DNA from: Nematopogon swammerdamellus
Taxonomy: Eukaryota; Arthropoda; Insecta; Lepidoptera; Adelidae
DNA: 64,000 bases
Assembly: GCA_946902875.1 (NCBI GenBank)
Contig: OX336336.1
Coordinates: 6,294,545 to 6,358,544, forward strand
Direction: 5' to 3'
Shown: piece after piece, positions 23,801-33,000 of the stretch
Layout: each line of letters begins with the position of its first letter
Numbering within the stretch: position 1 is the stretch's first letter
Translations under genes and position numbers: made by a program
The notes under the pieces: generated by a model
Database searches by the model: none
What the model saw: the letters and a program-made list of their open reading frames with translations, nothing else
Told to the model about the DNA's origin: nothing

Positions 23801-25278
23801 ACAGTTGACGTTGAGGTCCCGATGATCGCGAATGTGTTCCCTCACTGCAGTCACGTCTCCATCGGCCACCAGCTGCAGGAACTGCTCTTCCGAGTCCGAC
23901 AGCCTCGGCAGGAAGAGGCTGCTTTTCGCTTCCAGGTCATATGCATCCTCATCTGACTGTCATTATCGTGTATTCGTACGTTTAGGTCTATGAATTTTGC
24001 GATATAGCGAGCAACCTGACATATTGCGCGCCAAGTATGAAAGTATACACACACACAGCGCTCAGGAACATCGGGCGTTAGATAGAAATGTTTTTGGTAT
24101 TTGTTACGCGATGTCTAATTACAGTTCAGGTACTTACGGATACGATACCAGATACTTGATGATGATGATGAAATACATACAGCATAATAAGCAATGCTTC
24201 TAATGAAAGCTTTTTTTATGGACGCGCGAAACACTGGCGCCGTCAGCGTGAATTATTGTGCCGACGACGACTCCCAAAAGCATTCGGTTTCGAACGGGGG
24301 CTACGAATGACGTGCCGGCGAGACAGGTGCCTTTTTACGCTTCTCTTGAAAGATCCTAAGTCATACACTGCAGGAAATACATTGGGAGGAAGTGCATTTC
24401 AGAGTATTGCATTGCGGGAGATAAAATACTGGAGCGCTTAGTCTAGACTTAGGCAGCTCTACAGTAAAGGGATGCATTCCCTGTCTGCTATGCGTGGACC
24501 TATGGTGAAAAGGTGAGGTCGGACGTCGGAATCGCTTCGAACAGCTCCTCAGAGCATTCACAGTTGAACAGTCGATAGTTAGTGAACCACTAGTTAGTGA
24601 ATCACTTAGTGAACCAACCAATTGTAACACTTAGGCCCACTTGCACCAACACAAGTTCAATATATAAACTAGTTCAACTCGTTAAACTAGCACCCGTTGT
24701 ATGTGTGAACCGCGTTTAAATCCATAACTCGCTATTTAACTCTGAACTCGTGTTGGTGCAAGACGCGCTTAGTGAACTAATCAAGTAGTACCCGGTAATA
24801 CTCTTTTCTGGAGATGCAAAAAATAATGACTCGCTGTCCCTGTACAAGCAAGATTTTAAACTAGGTGAGGACTTCCGTAACGACTATCGGACATAAACTT
24901 CGTTAAGAATTTCCAGTTTTACTGACGTAAAAGAAGATGATTATATTTTATTATATGATATTTGTGCATTCAACATTTGTACAAATCTAAGTACATATTC
25001 ATTGAAAAATATAAAACCCCCATCTTCACCGATTCCAGGAGATGATATCCAGAGCTAGGTCGACTCAGGTGATTCTTGGATTTGCTCGGTATGCTGGGTA
25101 GACTACGATCTTGGAACACCGTCTCCAGATCATCGCTATTGTGGGATCTGGCCTTTTTGCTTGAGGGGGTGTGTGGTTTGGTTCTAAAGTGGTCCAGGTT
25201 GGAGTGCGCACTTTCAAATGCGAGATCATCCGAGCGGTTTCTAGGTTCTAAGGTACTTTTCCGTTTACCACTCACCAT
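11836..25278 (-). CDS. TRPC-class transient receptor potential channel (15 exons, ~836 aa)
   Basis: Cation channel of the TRPC (trp/trpgamma) class in the plasma membrane. Exons, in coding order: 25030-25278, 23789-23956, 22696-22828, 21782-21983, 20174-20400, 19712-19857, 19411-19530, 19103-19253, 18191-18391, 17754-17881, 17309-17458, 16955-17132, 13689-13804, 12585-12743 and 11836-12018. Phases stay consistent to TAG. Residues 84-250 are the ankyrin region (FLQLVADGDVTAVREHI, GLSALHLAVA, TPLMLAAQCGHYEAVALLV), closing with LERPHPPNCTCAACK. Exon 5 is the TRP_2 segment (YRAIASPAYI, DPVLAAFRLSAEL) and exon 6 has YKQKEFVAHPN. Six membrane segments follow, then LNMLIATMSNTFQRV and the TRP-box EWTFGR (716-721). 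A C-terminal helix rich in Leu/Glu ends the protein. Start: an ATG directly after CCTACAG, so a 5' non-coding exon or further N-terminal exon is possible. The pore is unusual (see findings). It is not assigned to trp, trpl or trpgamma. Confidence 0.93.
12875..12953 (+). repeat. Fragment of the CCGGCCAAGTGCGAG dispersed repeat
   Basis: Shares GATTTCCGTATCCCGTTCGG and a (TCTG)n run with fragments at 16330-16400 and 39660-39800. It lies in TRPC intron 13, upstream of a SINE tail. Confidence 0.45.
12954..13360 (-). mobile_element. S-A SINE, near full length (minus strand)
   Basis: On the minus strand it starts with a tRNA-like head: an A-box-like block GTGGCCGAGTAGTTTGGGC and the B box GGTTCGAATCC. 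The body with AGGTCCCTTCCC and CCCCTTACTAGGTGGTAG follows. The S-A tail (GTACTGGATGTAAGATGGCC, GTCTCCGGTATGGCACC, GAGCATGCGCTTTGGCCCC) ends in an A run. It is the reference copy for family S-A in this window and lies in TRPC intron 13. Confidence 0.85.
13361..13612 (-). repeat. CCGGCCAAGTGCGAG dispersed repeat with a perfect hairpin
   Basis: Reversed it begins CGGCCAAGTGCGAGTCGG, as at 39486. Inside, 13487-13504 and 13511-13528 are 18-bp perfect inverted arms (CAAGAAACGTGTATTTTT on the right) around a 6-nt loop. The copy at 39.5 kb has only one arm. Confidence 0.65.
14215..14537. mobile_element. Foldback MITE 1 of 3
   Basis: Terminal inverted repeats: ATACACGGTGTTGCAACTCC on the left, and GGCAACTGCAACATCGTGTA on the right. 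The outer bases are TA-rich (TATATATA). The inside is A/T-rich without a transposase. Confidence 0.78.
14538..14930. mobile_element. Foldback MITE 2 of 3
   Basis: The left arm GGGTGTTACGATGACCATGT continues to about 43 bp and is mirrored on the right, reading ACATGGTCAGCGAAACACC. It abuts MITE 1, sharing the TATATA boundary. Confidence 0.85.
14931..15412. mobile_element. Foldback MITE 3 of 3
   Basis: The left arm GGTCTTTCAAAATTAGTTCA continues to the CTAAGGGG block. The right arm mirrors it (TGAACTAATTTTGAAAGACC). Outer bases are TATATGA and TTATATA. It abuts MITE 2 and carries a run of ten G near 14971. Confidence 0.88.
15421..15606 (+). mobile_element. S-A SINE tail
   Basis: 5'-truncated copy starting at ACTGGATGTAAGATGGCCGC and ending CATACCGGATTAC plus an A run. 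It begins directly after foldback MITE 3. Confidence 0.85.
16391..16905 (-). mobile_element. S-B SINE tail split by a LINE-P insertion
   Basis: On the minus strand, the S-B tail runs from about 16905 to 16828 (GCACTGACATGGCACC, GTGTTATGGGCTAACATGAC). LINE-P then interrupts it, and the final piece CCGTGCCAGTTTTCAT plus A run follows at 16422-16391. Confidence 0.7.
16423..16827 (-). mobile_element. LINE-P 3' fragment (best preserved copy)
   Basis: The reversed frame reads LSVFYRLFHGECSEELFNAI, MRTNRFCRSFLYRTGKPWN and YSLGSFKRGVNGHLSGRHG. It is the intact C-terminal part of a LINE ORF2 with an A-rich tail at 16423-16436. It sits inside an S-B SINE and in TRPC intron 12. Confidence 0.82.
17155..17208 (+). 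repeat. Pentanucleotide-like microsatellite (GGAAC/GGTAC)
   Basis: AATGG, AACGG and GTACGG units run imperfectly just upstream (in gene sense) of TRPC exon 12. Confidence 0.8.
20480..20620 (-). mobile_element. LINE 3' tail fragment (minus strand)
   Basis: Reversed it ends with GCAATAAAGCATATTC, an AATAAA-type LINE tail, after GATTGCCTTAGGTAATAAG. A related piece lies at 44470-44760. Confidence 0.4.
20825..21262 (-). mobile_element. RTE-like LINE 3' fragment (minus strand)
   Basis: The reversed frame reads MERAMLGISLRDMVRNEAI, KLKWQWAGHVSRRDDGRWSN and TGKRSVG, the usual C-terminus of RTE-type endonuclease-reverse transcriptases. It ends GTCCAGCAGTGGACGCTTAC and a (GACT)n tail. It is located in TRPC intron 4. 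Confidence 0.82.
21710..21750. repeat. Perfect 19-bp hairpin just inside TRPC intron 4
   Basis: The left arm ATCAGTCAAAATAATACCT and the right arm AGGTATTATTTTGACTGAT are exact complements around a 3-nt loop. In gene sense it begins about 31 nt after the exon 4 splice donor. Confidence 0.92.
22170..22460. mobile_element. MITE with ~21-bp TIR in TRPC intron 3
   Basis: CCAAAGATTTTGGAAGGAGA on the left is mirrored by TCTCCTTCCAAAATCTTTGG on the right. No coding capacity was recognised, and the superfamily was not assigned. Confidence 0.7.
22862..23170 (-). mobile_element. LINE-Q 3' fragment (minus strand)
   Basis: The reverse complement matches the end of the 32.4-33.5 kb LINE, including VDIGLLRTHRF and WNCLPASVF-like text, the GAGAGGTGATTTTGGCTCTG block and an A-tail (T run at 22862). 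Confidence 0.82.
23243..23460 (+). repeat. Dispersed repeat starting CTAGCTTTTGTCCGCGGC
   Basis: A close relative at 52010-52220 shares GACGTAGCGTT, CCGTATGTAAATCGATAAA and GTAGAAACTTCGCT. The opening CTAGCTTTTG.CCGC.GCTTCGC also occurs at 50407. This motif is typical of a widespread lepidopteran repeat. Confidence 0.6.
24212..24565 (-). mobile_element. LINE-P 3' fragment, old copy (minus strand)
   Basis: Aligns by eye with the 16.4-kb copy but has many substitutions. The minus frame still gives HRSTHSRQGMHPFTVELP. It is located in TRPC intron 1. Confidence 0.65.
24632..24772. mobile_element. TTA-target MITE, single copy
   Basis: TTA flanks GGCCCACTTGCACCAACAC on the left and GTGTTGGTGCAAGACGCGC on the right. 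A 3-bp TTA duplication suggests the PIF/Harbinger group. It is the same ~140-bp unit as the array at 54.1-54.8 kb and lies in TRPC intron 1. Confidence 0.82.
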
Positions 25279-25789
25279 CTGTAGGTAAGTACAGTTTTGG
25301 ATATTCTATGTAGATTAGTATAAGATTATAAGCTAGTAACAATTAAATGTGTCGTACTTATGAGCAACATAAATATCCATGAGTTGTCTGGAACTGACAC
25401 TATGAGTCTGATAATTCCATAAAAACATTAATTTGCGGGCTGGAACTAAAAAGGTGAAGAGGTTTGAGTTAGGAATTAAGTATAATAAATTATTCAGTTC
25501 CTTTTATGACATTTATTATAAAAAATATATTATCTATTAATTATTGCATTACCTTGTGCAAACCGTGAGGCGATTGGTTTAATTTCTAATTCTAAGTCGT
25601 AGTTCTAAATATTAAAATAGATTATAGTAAAGTATAGTGTTGTTATAATGTCATTTATCAATAAAGCACATTGTGTTTTTGCCAACTGACGTTTTTGACT
25701 ATTTGACTTTAATATTCCACAGACAAATGTCTAAAATAATAAGGAAAGAACTACGAAAGAGGTTTAAGTTTCAGTCAGCACGAGATCGA

Positions 25790-26608
25790 TGTATTCAAAC
25801 TCTTTGGTAAAGCCTGACCAGGGGCCGCCATATTGCGAAATTTCGTTGGAACTAATTTCTTACACTGGCCACAATTATGTTTGATGCTTGATAATCTGTT
25901 GTCAATGTCAAAATTGCTTCTGAACTGACATTTAGGTGAAACGTTATGTCATTGTAGTGAGATTGTCATGAATTGGCCGCCGTAATGTACAATTAGGTAA
26001 TTATTTTTTGTTCTATCTAGGTGTATCTCAAGCATCTATTTACCGAATATCAAACAAAAGAGGGACGTAAATATTATTCGTTCTGAACCAAAAACACTTT
26101 TTTACTTTACAGAAATACGAAACGTTCGAATAAAAATAGCTTAGGTTATGTTTTTCTGCACTAGAATTTTTATTAAAAAGTTTAGTGTTTCAGCAAGGTC
26201 GATTAATAATTTTTTTAATAATTTGTACACTTTGCTTCAGGGCATATCTGCAGATACATGGAAAAAATTTTGTGAACATGTAAATGTCAAGGCTAGTTCT
26301 TTTTACATTGACACCAAAATATATATAAAAGATGCATTAAATTAAAATACATTTTGTATATGTTATTGTGTATTTCAGTGCAAAAGTACATTTTGAATAA
26401 AAACATCGGCCAATTCAATATGTGCGTACTATACTGAATGTTGCTATATAAATCTAAAAACATACATACATACATACATACATACATAGGCTGATGAACA
26501 CATTACCCTCCTTTGTGTCGCGCAGTCGGGTAAAAAGTGGCTCCATTTTGACAGCTCTCATATATTCCTGGTCAGGCTTTACATGTAACAAAGAGTTGAT
26601 TGAATACA
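25790..26608 (+). mobile_element. Degraded DNA transposon between the TRPC and odorant receptor genes
   Basis: Inverted ends: GTATTCAA..ACTCTTTG..AAGCCTGACCAGG on the left, and CCTGGTCAGGCTT..CAAAGAGTT..TTGAATAC on the right. Inside, the plus strand encodes LGVSQASIYRISNKR (a helix-turn-helix-like piece near 26017) and ISADTWKKFCEHV (near 26245), which resemble fragments of a DDE transposase. The rest of the transposase is missing. Confidence 0.6.
26459..26488 (+). repeat. (CATA)n microsatellite
   Basis: About seven uninterrupted CATA units inside the degraded transposon. Confidence 0.9.
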
Positions 26609-27027
26609 TAGCACATGTTCAGTATTGTAGCGTAATATAATTTCAAAAATGTTGAATACATATTAGTCTGCTTTAGGAACTGCTAGTACCAACTAGCAGT
26701 TTCGTTCTAGAACAGAACGTAGAACAGGAGGTTCGTACAAAATTTCAGCACACTAGCGGCACCGTTGAATGTCATTACGTCGCCGAAAAAATGCCCAAAG
26801 TTCCTGTGGACCGAAGAGGCGGACGGACGTGGCCTTCAACGCACTCAAGAACTAATTTAAAATAAAGAACGCAAACCATTGATTTTCAATCAGTGACGCA
26901 AACTAGGAATATTTCATGTACTAGTATTCAACTACATTCTTCTTTCTACTAATTTTACTAATTCTACTACTACATTCTACTAATTTTTAATTCGTTGCTC
27001 GTATTCGTGTGCTGCAAATAAGACAAA

Positions 27028-30000
27028 TTATATGTACTTATCAAATTTGTCACTATACATGGTACTGAGCAGCGTGAAGTACGAGTACGACGTGGTCAGG
27101 ATCTGCAACCAGAGTTAGCCGCATTCAGCTCAGCCGTGACGTGCTGAGTCTAGTTGAAATGAAAAAAATCTAATCAGATTATATACCATGTTTAAAATAT
27201 GAAGTGGCTGTGGCAGTCTGGTAATTAAGACGCTAGTTTAAGGTCTTTAGAAATATTTAGTTGTACTTAGTCCTTATAACGAGATCTTAATTCCATGGGT
27301 TCCGTTTTTTTTAGGTACGGAACCCTGAAAAGAGAGATTTAAACAAATTACTTGGTAAATATAAATTTTGACTAAACATACAATATAACATAACATAAAA
27401 ATCGAAAACAAAAAGACATCAGATTCTTAGAACAAACAGAGGTGAAATAAACACGAAATTTTTATTAACAAATAACAATAGCCCAGCCTGTATTTAAATA
27501 TATAATTTTTATTTTTATTTATTTTCAATGTGAAAATTATTATGTTCACTCATTGGAGATTGGAGGCACATTAAAAATAATAAGTCATGCTACAAAGCAA
27601 CATGTTTCTTTGTATTATTAAAATGTAATAGAAAATAATTATAAACTGCAAGAAATTGTCTATAGGTACTTATTGTAAGGAGTTTTTTATTCCTTCTGCT
27701 CGATTCGCACGACGACGCACTATGGATCGAGAATCGGCCTCCATAGTATTAGGAGATTTTTTTCGCAAACTTGATTTTTTTTTTAAAACTGTTTTTTTTA
27801 TATTTAGGGTTACATAAGATAATACTAAATATATAGTTGTAGTGATATCAGTCAAGTAGATATTTTATTAAAAATAGTTGAAGTTTTCAGTTGTATGGGA
27901 CGGAGAATGTTTAGTCGATTTTTTCAAAAGTCTTTCGAGGTGTCGCAGATCTTTTAATACATCATGAAGTAGACCACGAGTGTAATAAGACCACATAAAA
28001 ACTGTAACCCAATTCGACCCGGTATAGAAAATATCTAAGTCCGAATTTATAAATTTTCGTCTATTTTCTTTATACATTATTTATGGTTTAACTTTACAAT
28101 TAATTATATTTTCTTGTGTTTTGTGATTGCCAAGTGTGTAAGTTATACTAATTTGTACATTATGTAACAACTGTACCTACCACTGTGGTCGAAAATACCC
28201 TCCAATATTTGTAGCGTTTTAAATGTTTATTTGGTATTCATAATTGATTTGAGGACACATTAAATAAACAAATATGTGAAGACGCGTAGCTTGACAGTAC
28301 GTATGTATGTTAGGTTCAAATATATAAAGTATATATATATTTTTTTATATTTTAAAATTTGCAATGTATTGGACGGAGAACATTATATTTATTTTGCCTG
28401 ACTACAAAGATGTGTCAAACTCTTATTAGCAAGGTTGTGTAGCACAACATAAAAATAAACACACTCAGTAAAAAAAATGTTAGAAAGGTGCAGCCTTCCA
28501 AGTATCAACAGGTCAAAGTATAGTATTTTTTACCTTTTTTCTTTAACAGTAATTTTTGGTTACATTATGATTGTGCAATTATTAAGCAGGTATGCAAATA
28601 TGTGAGGCATATAATTCTATATCAGATATCACCATTCCGATTAACAGTGTAAAAAATAGCAATATTTTTATTTAATAAAACTGAAAACATTATAGTACAT
28701 TATTCTAAACTGTTAAGAACTAACAAAGTCTTAACAGTAACGTGATGTTGAAAGTGACGGAAAAGAGGCTGTACAAAAAAAAAAAAATCGTGAACAGTTG
28801 CACTTTCTCAAGATGTTAAAAAAATTTCTATTCAAAAATATTCACCAAAATAAATACAAGGTTGAATAAAAACAGAACAAATTAATAAACCGAACTTATA
28901 AATAAAAGATTCACCAAAATTAATTTTACAAAAAAATTGTTTTATATAAAATTCGAGCCGGTATAGAAAATATTTAAGTGTGAATTTGTAGATTTTTGTT
29001 TTCTTTCCTTTAAATATAATTTACAATCTTAGAATAGAACATACATACAAGGCTTTGCAGCTCATTCATTATGACGACACATTAGATACTAATTATCATT
29101 CGGTAAGACGAAAACATTCCCACATCCCTGTTTGTGAAACCCCACTATATTTGTAAAAACCGGTAATTAGTGTCCTTTGGTCGCGAATTTCAGTTTATTA
29201 TCTGTTCAACGCGCGTAAGTGACGGATCTCGCCTTTCGACACGAGTTATCACTGTTTTCAAATACTTTCCTTCCTGCATTATTATATGCTGTAAAAACAC
29301 GTGCTTCCACTTCCGTGACCTTGACACTTTCTTTCGGACGGTAACACTTGACCTTTTTTTTGGAGCTGACAGTATAAGGGATACAGTTCAACTCCTGCTT
29401 CAATTGCCGTTGCCCGTAGTTCGCAGTAGTGCGATTTGGAGAGTTGTTGGGAACTGAAGAGGCTGAGGGCTTTCTCCGGCGAGTATTGTGTTTTTTTTTT
29501 AACTTGAATGTATTCCTTTATTCTACCAACCTCATCTGAATTTTCCAGAAGAAACTTAAGCACCTCAGCAACATCATGTCTTTCCGTATTAATACCTTTA
29601 CTCACCGCAGCGAATGCGAGCTCGTCGAAGTCATTTTCCGTACACAGATGTGCGGTTCTGCGCCTTTTTGGCTGGTAGTGGAGTTCGTGTAATTGTTTTC
29701 GAGGACTGAACTCTGGTTTAGGAGATGTTGAAGCTTCTGAATGCTGTTTCGCTGGTGATTGCGGCACGAATGGTTCCGCTTCCTCATTTCTTGATTCTTG
29801 AGGTATGTTTTGAACATATTCTGGCCACTTTATGTCTGACGTCAACCATGTTTCAAATTTGCATTTGAAGAAACTGAACGAATAATTTGTACTTTTCCAC
29901 TTTTTATACATATTAGACAAGTAGGTTTTACAAAATCACTTGAATTGATCACGGTTTTCATCAGATATATGAACGGAAAACTTGTCAAATAGTATGTTTG

Positions 30001-33000
30001 GGTCGGAGAGGCCTTGCTCGTTTTTTAAGAAAACAAAAAGTTTCAGATTTGATTTAAACTCTTTCATTTTGTAAAATGTTAGAGTTCGAACCGAAAATGT
30101 ACCTAGTTTTCAAGTAATAATGCAGGAAGGAAAGTATTTGAAAACAGCGATAACTCGTTTCGAAAGGAGAGATCCGTTCCTTACGCGCGTTGAACAAATA
30201 CTAAACTGAAATTCGCGACCAAAGTACATCAGGTGGTGTCCACCACCTGATGTACTAAACCGGTTTTTATCAATATAGTGGGGTTCCACAAACAGGGATG
30301 TGGGAATGTTTTCTTCTTACCGAATGGTAATTAGTATCTAATGCGTCGTCATAATGAATGAGCTGCAAAGCCTTGTATTTATGTTCTATTCTAAAACTGT
30401 AAATTATATTTAAAGGAAAGAAAACAAAAATCTACAAATTCGGACTTAAATATTTTCTATACCCGCTCAAATTTTATATAAAACAATTTTTTTATAAAAT
30501 GAATTTTGGTGAATAATTTTGAATAGAAATATTTTTAACATCTTGAGAAAGTGCGTTCACAATTTTTTTTTGTACAGCCTCTTTTCCGTCACGTTCAACA
30601 TCACGTTACTGTTAAGACTTTGTTAGTTCTTAACAGTTTCGAATGTTTTCAGTTTTATTAAATAAAAATATTGCTATTTTTTTACACTGTTAATCGGAAT
30701 GGTCTGTACATATCTGATATAGAATTATATGCCTCACATATTTTCATACCTGCTTAATAATTGTACAATCATAATGTAACCAAAAATTACTGTTAAAGAA
30801 AAAGGTAAAAAATTCTATACTTTGACCTGTCGATACTCGGAAGGCTGCACCTTTCTAAATTTTTTTTACTGATTGTGTTTATTTTTATGTTGTGCTACAC
30901 AACCTTGCTAATAAGAGTTTGACACATCTTTGTAGTCAGGCAAAATAAATATAATGTTCTCCGTCCCATACATTGAAAATTTTAAAATATAAAAAATATA
31001 TATATATACTTTATATATTTGAACCTAACATACATACGTACTGTCAAGCTACGCGTCTTCACATATTTGTTTATTTAATGTGTCCTCAAATCAATTATGA
31101 ATACCAAATAAACATTTAAAACGCTACAAATATTGGAGGGTATTTTCGACCACAGTGGCAGGTACAGTTGTTACATAATGTACAAATTAGTATAACTTAC
31201 ACACTTGGCAATCACAAAACACAAGAAAATATAATTAATTGTAAAGTTAAACCATAAATAATGTATAAAGAAAATAGACGAAAATTTATAAATTCGGACT
31301 TAGATATTTTCTATACCGGGTCGAATTGGGTTACAGTTTTTATGTGGTCTTATTACACTCGTGGTCTACTTCATGATGTATTAAAAGATCTGCGACACCT
31401 CGAAAGACTTTTGAAAAAATCGACTAAACATTCTCCGTCCCATACAACTGAAAACTTCAACTATTTTTAATAAAATATCTACTTGACTGATATCACTACA
31501 ACTATATATTTGGTATTATCTTATGTAACCCTAAATATAACAAAAACAGTTTTTAAAAAAAAATCAAGTTTGCGAAAAAAATCTCCTAATACTATGGAGG
31601 CCGTTTCTCGATCCATAGTGCGACGTTGTCCCAAGTAGGATTGCGCGGGAATTTTTATACTTACAACAATCGACTTGAACTTACCGATGTGTATGTTACG
31701 AGGTTGATGTACTTGAACTTCATGGCGGTGAATGTGAGCCGTTTTTGAGATCTGCCGAATAAATTGTCAGTAAACGGCTAAATTGAAGAAATAAATAAAT
31801 TCGGTAGTTATTTCATCCAAATCGGAAAACAACCTGGAATGCACTGCATGCCCTTTCATTTTTCTCCTAAGTATTATCAAAATCGAAAGAGGCATGAAAA
31901 GATTTTTATAAGGGATCTAACGACGTCCATGGATATACCGATGGTATATGTACCGTGTTGGGCCGGTACTTTAAAAGAATAGCCCCACTGCATCTCTCCC
32001 CGTGTATATCGTATAAGGCGACTAAGGGATATGACTCCCTTCTTATATTACTAGGTGGTAGGGTTTAACCCGCCCGGGTTTGTACCACCGCACTGAATGA
32101 AAGGTCGGTCGAAACAGCTATGTAAATAGTTTGTGTTTTCCGTCCAGTTCAGTGTAGCCGGCACGACCGAAGGGAAGCACTGACGTGGCACCAAGTTCAC
32201 CCCGTGTTATGGGCTGACATCACGGATGTTGTAGGTGATGTAGCCAACCGTGTCAGATTCCATAAAAAAAAGCCACAGTTGCACTCCGGGAGTGGCGGCA
32301 GTAGTGAAAACTTTTTGTATATCCGAAAATAATTCTAAGGTGGTTATAAAAAAAACTAAACACCCTAAAAGATTTAAACACCGTAACATTCTTACGTAAC
32401 AAGCTTCCGTCCTTCGGCATTCCACCAAAAAACCCATCTTCGTTACCATCGATGGCTCGAAATCGGACGACTTTCCAATTAACGCAGGTGTTCCGCAGGG
32501 CTCTGTGCTGTCGCCTACGCTTTTCTTAATCTTTATAAACGATCTACTGTCCTTGGGCATGATACACAGCTATGCAGACGACAGCACGGAGCACGAGGGC
32601 TATGTTAAGGACTGGAAGAGTAGAGATTCGCGGCACAGGGAGGCTCAACGCTCAGTTGTTGATAAGGTCGATAACGTTCTCGGAAAAGTAGCTATATGGG
32701 GCCAGGAGAACCTTGTCGCCTTCAACGTTAGCAAGATTCAGTGCTGCGCATTATCTGCTAAGGTCGATCCCTTTCCTTTCCAAACTAGTTTCCAAGGCAG
32801 CGTCGTACCTGTCTCGGAACACCTGGACCTCCTCGGCACCACTATTTCCAAAGACGTGGGTTTCCGGCAACTAATCGAGTCTAAGGCCAAAACTGCATCC
32901 AGAAAATTGGGAATACTTTTCCGCAATCGGCGGTTCTTCTCACCGGCACAACTATTCCTGTTGTACAAAACTCAGATTAGGCCGGTGATGGAGTACTGCA

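Larger units (their letters stand above)
27718..31620. mobile_element. Transib element with 1.5-kb inverted arms (3903 bp)
   Basis: The ends are CACTATGGATCGAGAA and, reversed at the right end, CACTATGGATCGAGAAACGG. The element is flanked by the 5-bp duplication CGACG (27713-27717, 31621-31625). A CAC heptamer, a 5-bp GC-rich target and a Transib-like internal protein identify the superfamily, the relatives of RAG1. The left arm (27718 to about 29281) and right arm (about 30117 to 31620) are near-identical inverted copies. Only the ~830-bp centre is single copy. The catalytic part of the transposase is absent, so the element is non-autonomous. It lies in the last intron of the odorant receptor gene. 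Confidence 0.88.
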
